From: Pseudorhodoplanes sp.
GTDB taxonomy: Bacteria; Pseudomonadota; Alphaproteobacteria; Rhizobiales; Xanthobacteraceae
DNA: 54,674 nucleotides
Reading direction: 5' to 3'
Assembly: GCA_019187085.1 (NCBI GenBank)
Contig: JABARS010000029.1
Span: 1-54,674 of the forward strand
The notes under the pieces are model-generated. The model had not been told where the DNA came from. It did not search any database and saw only the letters and a list, made by a program, of their open reading frames with translations. Below, one piece after another: positions 16,600 to 25,293 of the stretch; within the stretch, counting starts at the first letter, position 1; each line of letters begins with the position of its first letter. A program made the translations under genes and the position numbers.

Positions 16600-16635
16600 T
16601 CCGGCAAGTTTTACCGATCCTTAACGTACCTTTAA
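16600..16635. promoter_or_regulatory. Regulatory motifs upstream of flagellin 2 with a perfect CtrA-type site
   Basis: TTAA-CGTACCT-TTAA (16621-16635) is a full match to the CtrA recognition pattern. Just before it, TCCGGCA-AGTTT-TACCGAT (16600-16618) is a partial version of the ftr-like palindrome found upstream of flgF, flgI and flgE. Confidence 0.5.
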
Positions 16636-16718
16636 CCGGACATTAGGGTTACCCGATCATTATCCCGGCAACCGTTCCGGACAGAACGGTATCGCTTTGT
16701 TTTTTGAAGGATCATGTC

Positions 16719-18248
16719 ATGGGTAGTGATATCGTACTTTCCGCGGGTGTCCGGCAGAATCTGCTTTCGCTGCAGCGCACCTCTGATCTCATAACGATGA
16801 CGCAGAACCGCCTGGCGACGGGCAAGAAGGTGAACTCTGCGCTCGATAATCCGGGCAACTTCTTCACCTCGCAGTCGCTGAGCAACCGCGCCAGCGACCT
16901 CAATTCGCTTCTGGACTCGATCGGCCAGGCCCAGCAGACGCTGAAGGCCGCCGACCAGGGCATCACCTCGCTCACCAAGCTCGTCGAATCGGCCAAGTCG
17001 ATCGCCAAGCAGGCCCAGCAGGCCCCCGCGGCCGGCTCCTCGACCTACAACGCGATCACCGTCACCGGTGACCCGGCCAACGAGACGATGGGCACCTTCA
17101 CCGGCGGCACGATGGCCAACGCGGCCGTGACCCTCGGCGGCGACATCGACATCGCCATCACGGTCGGCGGCAACAACTACAACGTCACCGTCGACAACGC
17201 CGACATCGTCGGCGGCGCGCACGGCGACGTCGCCAGCGCCATCCAGGACGCCATCGACGCGGCGGTCGGTACCGGCTTCATCTCCGTGACCTCCGGCGGC
17301 GGCGGCAACGGCGCGATCACCATGACCGCGCAGAATGCCGACGTGGACTTCACCATCACCGCCAACACCACCACGGAAGAAATCGGCCTCACCACCGACG
17401 ACACCACCGACCGCACCACCAACTCGACCAGCCTGCTCGATAATATCGGCACCAGCGGCTACACGTTGACGGTGGCGGTCAATGGCGGCTCCAACCAGGT
17501 GATCACTTTCGGCAACGGCCTGGGCCAGGTGTCCACGCTCGCCGAGTTGAACACCATGCTGGGCGGCCTGTCCGGCCTCTCCAGCGGCTCGGCCTCCAAC
17601 TCCGCGATCACCTTCGGCGTGGCCTCCTCGTCTTCCCAGAACTCGATCACGCTGACCTCCTCCAACGCCGCCCTGACCACCGCGCTCGGCCTCACCGGCC
17701 TGACCGGCACCACCCAGGGCACGCAGACGGTCGGCACCCCGAACGCCACCCGCACCTCGCTCGAGAACGACTTCAACGCCGTTCTTGCCCAGATCGACAC
17801 GCTGGCGGGCGATGCCTCCTACAACGGCATCAACCTGCTCAACGGCGACAATCTGAAGGTGGTGTTCAACGAGACCGGTTCGAGCTTCCTGACGATCAGC
17901 GGCGTCACGTTCGACGCCGCCGGCCTTGGCCTGTCGTCGGTGTCGTCCGGCTATTTCCAGGACAACACCAACATCGACACCGCCATTGCCGGCCTCGACA
18001 CCGCGCTCAATTCGCTGCGCACGCAGGCGTCGAAGTTCGGCTCCAACCTGACCTCGGTGCAGACCCGCCAGGACTTCACCAAGAACCTGATCAACACCCT
18101 GCAGACCGGCGCCGACAACCTCGTCCTCGCCGACACCAACGAGGAAGGCGCCAACCTCCTCGCCCTGCAGACCCGCCAGCAGCTCTCCACCACCGCCCTG
18201 TCGCTCTCCGCGCAGGCCGACCAGGCGGTGCTGCGGCTCTTCGGCTGA
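16719..18248 (+). CDS. fliC: Flagellin (copy 2)
   Basis: The protein has 509 aa from ATG 16719, chosen because GAAGGA lies 7 bp before it; a TTG at 16704 would add five residues. The N-terminal 26 residues (GSDIVLSAGVRQNLLSLQRT) differ from copy 1, then residues from MTQNRLATGKK through the central insert to KVVFNETG are identical. The C-terminal D1/D0 differs by only a few residues (for example NSLRTQASKF against TSLRTQAGKF). It is followed by its own terminator. Both copies look intact, so the filament may be a mixture, or one copy may be expressed under different control. Confidence 0.97.
   Translation: MGSDIVLSAGVRQNLLSLQRTSDLITMTQNRLATGKKVNSALDNPGNFFTSQSLSNRASDLNSLLDSIGQAQQTLKAADQGITSLTKLVESAKSIAKQAQQAPAAGSSTYNAITVTGDPANETMGTFTGGTMANAAVTLGGDIDIAITVGGNNYNVTVDNADIVGGAHGDVASAIQDAIDAAVGTGFISVTSGGGGNGAITMTAQNADVDFTITANTTTEEIGLTTDDTTDRTTNSTSLLDNIGTSGYTLTVAVNGGSNQVITFGNGLGQVSTLAELNTMLGGLSGLSSGSASNSAITFGVASSSSQNSITLTSSNAALTTALGLTGLTGTTQGTQTVGTPNATRTSLENDFNAVLAQIDTLAGDASYNGINLLNGDNLKVVFNETGSSFLTISGVTFDAAGLGLSSVSSGYFQDNTNIDTAIAGLDTALNSLRTQASKFGSNLTSVQTRQDFTKNLINTLQTGADNLVLADTNEEGANLLALQTRQQLSTTALSLSAQADQAVLRLFG
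16798..17878 (+). repeat. Exact 1.08-kb direct repeat, copy 2 (flagellin interior)
   Basis: Partner of 15073-16153. Identity stops abruptly at both ends within the flagellin genes. Confidence 0.9.
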
Positions 18249-18275
18249 TCAGCAACCCAAAACCAGAAAGCCAGA

Positions 18276-18302
18276 CGGCGGGGGAAACCCCGCCGTTTTT
18301 TT
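18276..18302 (+). terminator. Rho-independent terminator of flagellin 2
   Basis: CGGCGGGG-GAAA-CCCCGCCG followed by TTTTTTT, 28 bp after the stop codon. It separates flagellin 2 from flbT. Confidence 0.9.
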
Positions 18303-18355
18303 ACGTCACATTAACCGTAATCGCGAACATTGGACGCCTGTCAGGAGAGCCACAC

Positions 18356-18790
18356 ATGTCGCTGAAAGTGGAACTGAAGCCGGGCGAGCGGATCCTGATC
18401 GGCGACTGCGTCATTACCAACGGCGACCAGCGCACGCGTTTCCTGGTCGACGGCATGGCGCCGATCCTGCGCGAGAAGGACATCATGACCGCCGAGCGCG
18501 CCAACACGCCGGCACGCCGCATCTATCTGGCGATCCAGTTGATGTACATCTCGCGCGACCCCACAAGCCATCACGACCTGTATTTCACGCTCATGCGCGA
18601 GCTGGTGCAGGCCGCGCCAAGTGCTTGGAAACACATCGCAAACATCAATAATCAAATCTTAACGGGCGATCTGTATAAGGCGCTGAAATCAGCCAAAAAA
18701 CTCATCGATTACGAGCAGGAGCTGTTGGAGAATGCAAAGCGCAGCAAAAGCGTACGGGGCAGTGGCCAACAAGACCGCAAGTCCGCGTGA
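18356..18790 (+). CDS. flbT: Flagellin mRNA regulator FlbT
   Basis: The protein has 144 aa. Characteristic segments are LKVELKPGERILIGDCVITNGDQRTRFLVDG, PILREKDIM and the Tyr/Leu-rich middle (YLAIQLMYISRD). FlbT binds flagellin mRNA 5' regions and promotes its decay until the hook is complete in Caulobacter; in some relatives it acts positively. It has a GGAGAG ribosome-binding site. Its 3' end overlaps flaF by 59 bp. Confidence 0.93.
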   Translation: MSLKVELKPGERILIGDCVITNGDQRTRFLVDGMAPILREKDIMTAERANTPARRIYLAIQLMYISRDPTSHHDLYFTLMRELVQAAPSAWKHIANINNQILTGDLYKALKSAKKLIDYEQELLENAKRSKSVRGSGQQDRKSA

Positions 18791-19094
18791 TCTGGAAGCC
18801 AGTCTGTTGCTCAAGGCCGCGTCCCGGCTGCAGGCCATCCATGACGACTGGGACGCAGGCAAGGCCAGCCTCGACAGCGCCCTGACGTTCAATCGCAAGC
18901 TCTGGACGGTGTTTCTGTCGTCGGTCACCGACGGCAGCAATCCGCTGCCCTCCGAGGTGCGCCAGAACGTGGCCAATATCGGCCTGTTCGTCCTGAGCCA
19001 GACGGTCTCCATGACCGCCGATCCGCGGCGCGAGCGCCTGCCGAGCCTGATCAACATCAACCGCGAACTCGCGGCCGGCCTGCGCGGCGCCTGA
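18732..19094 (+). CDS. flaF: Flagellar biosynthesis regulator FlaF
   Basis: The protein has 120 aa. It shows the FlaF pattern AAKAYGAVANKTASPRDLEASLLLKAASRL, then ALTFNRKLWTVFLSSVTD and NVANIGLFVLSQTV. FlaF is needed for flagellin synthesis or secretion and acts together with FlbT. It starts inside flbT, with TTGGAG upstream, giving a 59-bp out-of-frame overlap that suggests translational coupling. The order flbT then flaF is the reverse of that in Caulobacter as I recall it. Confidence 0.92.
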   Translation: MQSAAKAYGAVANKTASPRDLEASLLLKAASRLQAIHDDWDAGKASLDSALTFNRKLWTVFLSSVTDGSNPLPSEVRQNVANIGLFVLSQTVSMTADPRRERLPSLININRELAAGLRGA

Positions 19095-19118
19095 CCAGAA
19101 CCCGCCACCGGAACGAAT

Positions 19119-19154
19119 AAAAACCCGCGGAGGATGTCCTCCGCGGGTTTTTTA
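19119..19154. terminator. Bidirectional terminator between flaF and flgL
   Basis: AAAACCCGCGGAGGA-TG-TCCTCCGCGGGTTTTTT is a near-perfect stem of about 15 bp with A and T tracts on either side. It can end both the flaF (rightward) and flgL (leftward) transcripts. Confidence 0.92.
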
Positions 19155-19190
19155 TCGGCTCGCCGCAGCGCGCCGGCCTGCGTCGCCAGA

Positions 19191-20684
19191 CTACAGGTAT
19201 TGCAGAAGATTGGTCTGGTAGAGGATCGCGGTCGTCTGCAGCGAGGCCTGCAGGCGCGTCTGCAGCGCCAGGATCTGCGCGGCGACCTCCTCGTTCGACA
19301 CGCCCTCGACCTGCTGCAGGAAATTGCCCAGCGTCGCGGAGGTCTGCTGGTGGCGCTCCTTCGCCGCCTGGATCGACGCCTGCGCGCCCGCAAGCTCGCT
19401 CTGGATGGTCTCGATCGTCTGCTTGCCCTGCGGAACATCGAGCGCCGGACGCACGCGGTCATTGAGCGCGGCGCTCAGCGCCGCCGCATCCGGGTCGCCG
19501 GCCGTGATGGTGAGCGCGGCCGTCACCGCGATGTTCTGCAACTGCCAGCGGATGCCTTCCTCGTTCGCGCGCAGGCCGTAATTCACCGAGATCGACTGGT
19601 CGATCCTGGCGCCGGCGGTCGCGCGCGCGGCGCCGCTGCCGGCCTCGCCGGTGTACCAGAACATGGTGTTGGACGCGGTGCCGTCGACGAGCGCGGTCGC
19701 GGTGTCGAACGGGGGACCGGCAACGCGCTGCGGCGGGTTGGCGGCGTCCATGTTGAAGAAATTGTCGGAGGCGGCGACGGCGGAGGCCGTGGTCAGCGCC
19801 GTGCGCGCGAGCGTGCCGAGCGAGCCGGTCAGCGCGGCCTGGAAGTTCGCAGCGGTGTCGGCGGACGTGGCGCCGATCGTGAATTCGCCGGCGCCCGGCG
19901 GTGCAGACGTCGTCGCCGTCAGCGTCAGCGCTTCGGTCGTGCCGTCCGGCAGCGTGAAGCGCAGCGTCACGGTCTCGCCTTCGGCCGGCGTCGCGGCGCC
20001 GAAATCGACCGCCATGGCGGGCGGCGCGCCGGCGGGCGCCGACACGGTCGCGCCTGTCACCCCGGTCGCGATGCTCGCGAGCTTGAAACCGAACGGCGAG
20101 CCGGCGACATCCTCGGCAATCTCGACCGACGTCGCGGTCGGCGCGGTCACCGCGACGCGGCCGAGGCCGCTTGCGCCGAGATCGGCCTGCTGCCGCTCGG
20201 AAATCACCTGGCGCAGGCCCGCCCGCACGCCATCGCCGTCGAGAACGCGATCGACCGTCTCCACCGCCGGCTGGTCGGCGGCGAGCCCGGAAAACAGATA
20301 GCGGTCGCCCGCCTGGGTATTCAGCAGGCCGAGGATTTCGCCGAGCGCATTAAGCGCGAGCTTCTGCGTCATCTGCGGGCTCGGCGAATTGACCGGCGCG
20401 GTCGCCGCCTTCACCTCGCGTCCGATCTCGGCGATACGCGTCAGCGTCGATTGCGCAAGGTCGAGCCGCACGCCGACATTGGTGATGGTGTTGCCGAACG
20501 CGCTGATCGCGGACAGGTGCCCGCGCAGGCCGACGGTGAGCCCGCGGTCGAGGCCGAGCCCGGCATAGGTGTCGGCCTTCTTGCCGGTCGCCATCTGCTG
20601 CTGCAGGTTGCCAAGCTGCGTGCGCATCGCAAGAAGCGATTGCACCATGGCCGCCGATCGCATGCCAACTCCGCCAACGCTCAT
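19191..20684 (-). CDS. flgL: Flagellar hook-filament junction protein FlgL
   Basis: The protein has 497 aa from ATG 20684. The flagellin-like N-terminal helix (MRTQLGNLQQQMATGKKADTYAGLG) and C-terminal helix (RHQQTSATLGNFLQQVEGVSNEEVAAQILALQTRLQASLQTT) flank a long central domain. FlgL joins the hook to the filament with FlgK. It is longer than enteric FlgL (about 317 aa) because of an insert of about 180 residues rich in Ala/Thr/Gly. A GTG at 20696 overlaps the flgK stop; ATG 20684 has a GAGGTT site. It is the last gene of flgE-flgK-flgL. Confidence 0.9.
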   Translation of the reverse strand: MSVGGVGMRSAAMVQSLLAMRTQLGNLQQQMATGKKADTYAGLGLDRGLTVGLRGHLSAISAFGNTITNVGVRLDLAQSTLTRIAEIGREVKAATAPVNSPSPQMTQKLALNALGEILGLLNTQAGDRYLFSGLAADQPAVETVDRVLDGDGVRAGLRQVISERQQADLGASGLGRVAVTAPTATSVEIAEDVAGSPFGFKLASIATGVTGATVSAPAGAPPAMAVDFGAATPAEGETVTLRFTLPDGTTEALTLTATTSAPPGAGEFTIGATSADTAANFQAALTGSLGTLARTALTTASAVAASDNFFNMDAANPPQRVAGPPFDTATALVDGTASNTMFWYTGEAGSGAARATAGARIDQSISVNYGLRANEEGIRWQLQNIAVTAALTITAGDPDAAALSAALNDRVRPALDVPQGKQTIETIQSELAGAQASIQAAKERHQQTSATLGNFLQQVEGVSNEEVAAQILALQTRLQASLQTTAILYQTNLLQYL

Positions 20685-20692
20685 CGCGAACC

Positions 20693-22555
20693 TCACACTT
20701 TCATCAGCATGTCCAGCATCTCCTTGACCGTCGACAGCACGCGCGCATTGGCGCCATAGGCGGTCTGGAGATTGAGCAGATTGGACAGTTCCGCGTCGAT
20801 ATTGACCCCGGTGCCTTCGGCGACGCGCTCCTTGAGCGCGTTGACGACCACCGCCTGGCCTTCCGCGAGGCTTTGCGCGTTGGCCGCCGCCTCGCCCTGC
20901 ACGCTGATCACGATGCGCAGGAAGGACGACAGCGAGCCGACGAACGGCGAGGCCGCCGTACCGATGCCGGTGTCGGCCGAGAACGGCTGCGAGGCGCTGG
21001 TCAGCCGGTTGAGAAGGAAGTCGGGCCGCAATCCGTCGCCGCTCGGCGTGCCGCTCTGGTAGATCACGAGCTTGGAGGGATCATTGATCAGCGCCGGATT
21101 GACGACGATGCGGCCGGCAAGGCCGGTGACCTGCGCGCCGTTGCCGGTGATCGCGCCGGTATAGGGATTGAACGCGTCGGTGAAGAACGGCAATTCGCCG
21201 CTACCGCCGTCGAAGCCGGTCATCGTCTTGACCGCGCTGACGGCATCAACGCTCGAATTGTTGGCGGCGCCGTCGTCGAGGATCCGCAGTGTCGTGCCGA
21301 ACGGATTGGAGAAATTGACCTTGCCGTTGAAATGGCTGTTGAGCTGCGCCACCACCGAGGCAAGGCCGCCGGAGAAATCGACGCCGATCACCTGATCGCC
21401 GGCTTTGGCGGTCACGTTGTTGGAGAGCGGCAGCGCGTCCGGATCGTCGACGCGCACGATCGTCACCTGCCGCTGCTGGCCGGTGGTGGTATCAGTCCAG
21501 GTCAGGTTGATGCTGTTGCCGGCGAGCAGGCCGGCGGCATCGATGTCGAAGCCCTGCTGGGCGCCGTCCGTCGCGACCTCGCCCTCATAGGTGCGGTCGG
21601 ACAGGGTCTGCGCCATCGCGGCGGCGAAGCTGTCGAGCTGCTGCTGCGCCTGCACCAGAACCTGGTCGCGCATTTCCAGATAGGCCGCAATCTCGCCGGA
21701 GCGGATCGCCTTGTTGGCGACAAGGTCCATGCTGCCGCCGGTCGGCGACACCAGCATGAGCGTGCCGACCGTGCGCGCGTCGGGATCGGCGCTCCATTGC
21801 GCGGACGCCGTCATCGTGCCCTGCGGATCGAACGCCAGCATCGAGGCTTGCGTGCCGACGAGCTGGATGCCGGAATTGGTGAAGATGTTCGCCTGGTTGT
21901 GGTCGGTAAGCACGACCTTGATGTCCATCAGCTGCGACAGCTGGTCGATATAGGCGTCGCGCTGGTCGAGCAAAGTCGCCGCCGCCGCGTCGTTGCCGTT
22001 GGAGGTCGCAAGCTGGCGGTTGATGGCGGCGATCTGCGCCATCGCGTTGTTGGCGCGGCTGACCGCGTCGTTGAGGCCGTTTTCGGCGTCGCTGCGCAGC
22101 GCCTGGATGTCGGCCGTCATGCTGTTGAGCTGCTGGGCAAGCACCTGGGCGGCGCTGAGCAAAGCCGAGCGCGCGGGCACCGATTCCGGGCTGGTCGACA
22201 AAGCCTGCGCCGCCGCCGTCATGTTGTTGAACGCGGTCTCGAGCGCGCTCGTGGCGCCGGGCACGCCATAGACCTGCTGCAGCCGCGAATAGAATTGCGC
22301 GCGCAGGTCGGCATAGGCGCCGCCCGAGCTTTCCACGCGCATCTGGCGCTGCAGGTATTGATCGAACTCGCGCGCGATCGCCGCCACCCGCACGCTGACG
22401 CCGTTGGCGCCGGCCGAGCTCGTGGCCTGCACCAGCGTCTTGCGGACGTAACCGGGAGTCTCCGCATTGGCGACGTTGGCCGCGACCAGCGCCAGCCCGG
22501 CCTGCGTCGTGCGCAGACCGGCGACCGAGGTTGACAGCGCTTGCGACAGACTCAT
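20693..22555 (-). CDS. flgK: Flagellar hook-associated protein FlgK
   Basis: The protein has 620 aa. The N-terminus SLSQALSTSVAGLRTTQAGLALVAANVANAETPGYVRKTL and the C-terminus VNIDAELSNLLNLQTAYGANARVLSTVKEMLDMLM are the standard rod/hook family ends, with a long helical D1 and beta-rich insert between them. FlgK is the first junction protein above the hook. It lies 37 bp after flgE and overlaps or abuts flgL. No oddities. Confidence 0.96.
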   Translation of the reverse strand: MSLSQALSTSVAGLRTTQAGLALVAANVANAETPGYVRKTLVQATSSAGANGVSVRVAAIAREFDQYLQRQMRVESSGGAYADLRAQFYSRLQQVYGVPGATSALETAFNNMTAAAQALSTSPESVPARSALLSAAQVLAQQLNSMTADIQALRSDAENGLNDAVSRANNAMAQIAAINRQLATSNGNDAAAATLLDQRDAYIDQLSQLMDIKVVLTDHNQANIFTNSGIQLVGTQASMLAFDPQGTMTASAQWSADPDARTVGTLMLVSPTGGSMDLVANKAIRSGEIAAYLEMRDQVLVQAQQQLDSFAAAMAQTLSDRTYEGEVATDGAQQGFDIDAAGLLAGNSINLTWTDTTTGQQRQVTIVRVDDPDALPLSNNVTAKAGDQVIGVDFSGGLASVVAQLNSHFNGKVNFSNPFGTTLRILDDGAANNSSVDAVSAVKTMTGFDGGSGELPFFTDAFNPYTGAITGNGAQVTGLAGRIVVNPALINDPSKLVIYQSGTPSGDGLRPDFLLNRLTSASQPFSADTGIGTAASPFVGSLSSFLRIVISVQGEAAANAQSLAEGQAVVVNALKERVAEGTGVNIDAELSNLLNLQTAYGANARVLSTVKEMLDMLMKV

Positions 22556-22592
22556 CGGGCAAGGCTCCGGTTAACGCGCACGCGCGCCGCGC

Positions 22593-24587
22593 CTAGCGCA
22601 GCATGTTCAGGAGGTCCTGAACCATGTCGTTGGCCGTCGAGATCACCCGCGTATTGGCCGAATAGGCCTGCTGCGTGATGATCAGCTTGGTGAACTCGTC
22701 GGCGATGTCGGTGTTGGAGCCTTCGAGCGAAGAGCCGACGATCTTGCCCGGCGCGCCGTACACCGCGGCGCCGGATTCGTCGGTCACCTCGAAGGCGCCG
22801 CCGTCGATGCGCTTGAGATAGTTCGCACCGTTGAAGTTCGCGAGCACGATCTCGGCCAGGTCGATGGTGCGGCCGTTCGAATAGCTGCCGACGATGCGCC
22901 CCTTGTCGTTCACCGACACGGACTGCAATTCGCCCGCCGGATAGCCGTTCTGCTGGAGCTGGTTGACCTGAACGTTGCCGTTGGGATCGGCGAATTGCGT
23001 GACGCCGCCGGCGCCGTGCACGAGCTGGATGTCGCCGAGCGCGATGCCGTCGACCGTGACGTTCGTCAGCATCAGGTTGGCGATCAGCGGCGACATCTGG
23101 CCGTTCGGCCCGAACGTGTAGTTGACACCCGCATTCTGCCAGGCGACGTCGGTGCCGGTGGCGTTGGAATTGACCTGGTAGAACAGGTTCCAGGTATCGG
23201 TGCCGCCGTAAAGCTGGCTTTCGGTCTTGGCCCAGCGCAACTGGATGTTCACCGGCGAGCCGGACACGTCATAGGCGGTGATCGCGCCGCCGCCGACCGA
23301 GGATTCCAGGAAGCTCGACAGGTCGTTGGCGACCACGGTGCCGTTCGACGGCAGCGCGCTCAGCGTGCGGATGCCGAAATTGCGCATCGTTGCCGTGCCG
23401 CCGATCGTGATCGTGTCGGCCATGCTCGAGGCGGTCACCGTGACATTGCCGTTTGTCGCGTTGACCGAGCCGATACCGCCGGTCACGCCGCCGAGCGCGG
23501 TCGCCAGTTCGGCGAGCGTGGAGACCTGGCCGATGCCGGTGCCGAAGGTGATGGTGGTCGGGGGGTTGGCGCCGATCGTGATGACGAGCGTCTGGCCGGC
23601 CGCAACCGCGCTCTGGGTCAGGAGGTTGGTGGCGTTGGTGGTGCCGACCGAGAAGCCGATCTCGTTGAGCAAAGCGAGAGTCGAGCCGCCGCCAATGGTG
23701 ATGTTGGTATCGGCGTTGACGCTGGTCAGCACGAGCTGGTTGGAGGCGTTGATCGAGGCGGAGACGCCGGTCGTGCCGCTCTGGGCGTCAATGGCGGCTT
23801 CGATGGCGGCAGCGTTGTCGCCGGCCGTGATGGTGATGGGGGTGCCGTTGATGACCAGCGTGCCGCCGGCCGAGGACAGGCCGGAAATATCGACCGTGCC
23901 GGTGCCGACCGCAGCAGCGTCGGGCGACAGCGTCGCGCCGGCGCCGAGAATCGTCGCCGGCTGCGGCGGACCCGCGAGCGGATTGGCTGAGAAGTTCGCC
24001 GGATTGATCAGTTCGGAGCCCGGCACGTCGGTATCGTGGGCGGGCGTCAGCGGATAGGCCGACAGGTTCGCGCGGTACTGAACCTGCGTCGTCGCCTGCG
24101 CCGGCAGGAAATCGTTCTGGAATTGCAGCAATTGCGGCACGCTGCCGACCAGGTTGCCGGTCGTCGGGTCGACTGGGATGCCCATCAGGAAGTAGCCGGC
24201 GCCGTTGACGAGGTAGCCGTTCTTGTCGGGCTGGAAGTCGCCGCGCCGCGTATAGAGATCGATGCCGTCGAAGATCGGCCGGTTGTCCTGGTAGCTCGCG
24301 GGCTTCTGCACGACGAAGAAACCGTCGCCGTTGATCGCCATGAAGGTGCCGATCGAGGCGCTCTGGATGTCGCCCTGCACCGTGTTGGTGGAGCGCGAAT
24401 TCGCGGTCACATTGCCGGCGAGCTGCTTGTTCGCGTTGTTGTCGGGGATCAGATCGACGAAGCTCGTGTCGATGCGCTTGAACGCCGTGGTCTGGGTGTT
24501 GGCGATGTTGCCCGACACATTCTCCAGCGCATAGGACTGCGCACGCATGCCGGTCACCGATGTGGTCAAGGCGCCAAAGATACCCAT
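22593..24587 (-). CDS. flgE: Flagellar hook protein FlgE, long form
   Basis: The protein has 664 aa from ATG 24587, which has GGAGGA six bases upstream. The N-terminus GIFGALTTSVTGMRAQSYALENVSGNIANTQTTAFKRIDTSF and the C-terminus (GSSLEGSNTDIADEFTKLIITQQAYSANTRVISTANDM) are those of FlgE. Between about residues 230 and 430 lies an insert with two flagellin-hook-IN type repeats (LVINGTPITITAGDNAAAI, then TLVITIGANPPTTITFGTG), which makes it far longer than enteric FlgE (about 400 aa). It heads flgE-flgK-flgL under the sigma-54 element at 24657. Confidence 0.95.
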   Translation of the reverse strand: MGIFGALTTSVTGMRAQSYALENVSGNIANTQTTAFKRIDTSFVDLIPDNNANKQLAGNVTANSRSTNTVQGDIQSASIGTFMAINGDGFFVVQKPASYQDNRPIFDGIDLYTRRGDFQPDKNGYLVNGAGYFLMGIPVDPTTGNLVGSVPQLLQFQNDFLPAQATTQVQYRANLSAYPLTPAHDTDVPGSELINPANFSANPLAGPPQPATILGAGATLSPDAAAVGTGTVDISGLSSAGGTLVINGTPITITAGDNAAAIEAAIDAQSGTTGVSASINASNQLVLTSVNADTNITIGGGSTLALLNEIGFSVGTTNATNLLTQSAVAAGQTLVITIGANPPTTITFGTGIGQVSTLAELATALGGVTGGIGSVNATNGNVTVTASSMADTITIGGTATMRNFGIRTLSALPSNGTVVANDLSSFLESSVGGGAITAYDVSGSPVNIQLRWAKTESQLYGGTDTWNLFYQVNSNATGTDVAWQNAGVNYTFGPNGQMSPLIANLMLTNVTVDGIALGDIQLVHGAGGVTQFADPNGNVQVNQLQQNGYPAGELQSVSVNDKGRIVGSYSNGRTIDLAEIVLANFNGANYLKRIDGGAFEVTDESGAAVYGAPGKIVGSSLEGSNTDIADEFTKLIITQQAYSANTRVISTANDMVQDLLNMLR

Positions 24588-24656
24588 TACTGTCCTCCAG
24601 GGCGGTCCGGGCGGCCTGCCGGAATGCGAATGGCCGCAATAACCCGCCGCTGGCAT

Positions 24657-24672
24657 CGCAAGCGCCGTGCCA
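24657..24672 (-). promoter_or_regulatory. Sigma-54 -24/-12 promoter of flgEKL
   Basis: On the minus strand the sequence is TGGCACGGCGCTTGCG, a full TGGCACG-N4-TTGC match with GG and GC exactly 10 bp apart. Transcription would start near 24646, about 60 bp before flgE. Confidence 0.82.
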
Positions 24673-24711
24673 GAAAATTACTTAAGTAAAATCATATAAT
24701 TATGAAGAGAA

Positions 24712-24741
24712 AGCCCCGCCGGGGCGACGCCCGGGCGGGGC
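24712..24741 (-). terminator. GC-rich hairpin after msrB
   Basis: On the minus strand GCCCCGCC and GGCGGGGC form a stem followed by TTTCTCTTC. The T tract is poor, so it may only be a weak terminator between msrB and the flgE promoter. Confidence 0.5.
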
Positions 24742-24754
24742 CAATTTGCCGGTC

Positions 24755-24773
24755 CCCGGCAGCTTTTGCCGGG
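24755..24773. promoter_or_regulatory. ftr-like palindrome upstream of flgE
   Basis: CCCGGCA-GCTTT-TGCCGGG is a perfect 7-bp inverted repeat with a 5-bp spacer, with its centre about 93 bp upstream of the flgE -24 element. It lies directly after the msrB stop codon. No T tract follows it, so it is a better operator than terminator. Confidence 0.55.
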
Positions 24774-24775
24774 CC

Positions 24776-25282
24776 TCAGCTCTCCTTCGGCTGGAAGGTC
24801 ATTGCCACCCCGTTCATGCAGTAGCGCAGCCCGGTCGGCTTCGGACCATCCTCGAACACATGCCCGAGATGACCGCCACAGCGGCGGCAATGCGCTTCGG
24901 TGCGCGTCATGAACAACGACCGGTCGACGGAGGTCTCCACCGCCTGATCGAGCGGCTGCCAGAAGCTCGGCCAGCCGGTGCCGCTCTCGTATTTCGTCTC
25001 CGACGAGAACAGCGGCTGTCCGCAGCCGGCGCAGGCGAACATGCCGGGGCGTTTCTCGCGATTGAGCGCGCTGCTTCCGGGGCGCTCGGTGCCGTGCTTG
25101 CGCAGGACATGGAACTGCTCCGGCGTCAGCGCCTGGCGCCACTCGGCTTCGGTCCTGTCGAGTTCGAATGTCTTGTTCGTCTTCGTCGCGGTCATGGTCC
25201 GGTCCTCCTGCTGCCGGCGCCAGGCGAAAATGCCTGCGGCGGCCCCGGCGAGCAATCCAAGAAACATCCTGCGGCCTTTCAT
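24776..25282 (-). CDS. msrB: Peptide-methionine (R)-S-oxide reductase MsrB, membrane-anchored or exported
   Basis: The protein has 168 aa from ATG 25282. An N-terminal hydrophobic segment (residues 6-21, after a GRR) suggests export or anchoring. Zinc ligands are CAGC (Cys84, Cys87) and CRRC (Cys132, Cys135); the catalytic cysteine is in RYCMNG (Cys155), with GTGWPSFW and HLGHVF also conserved. It reduces methionine-R-sulfoxide in proteins. A start at ATG 25195 would give a cytosolic form of 139 aa. It lies 11 bp after msrA, so both reductases probably act together in the envelope. Confidence 0.93.
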   Translation of the reverse strand: MKGRRMFLGLLAGAAAGIFAWRRQQEDRTMTATKTNKTFELDRTEAEWRQALTPEQFHVLRKHGTERPGSSALNREKRPGMFACAGCGQPLFSSETKYESGTGWPSFWQPLDQAVETSVDRSLFMTRTEAHCRRCGGHLGHVFEDGPKPTGLRYCMNGVAMTFQPKES

Positions 25283-25293
25283 CGGGCGCTCCT

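Noticed and set aside
24755..24773. Palindrome after msrB as a terminator
   Set aside because: No T tract follows it on either strand, and the same palindrome occurs in front of other sigma-54 promoters, so it is listed as an operator.
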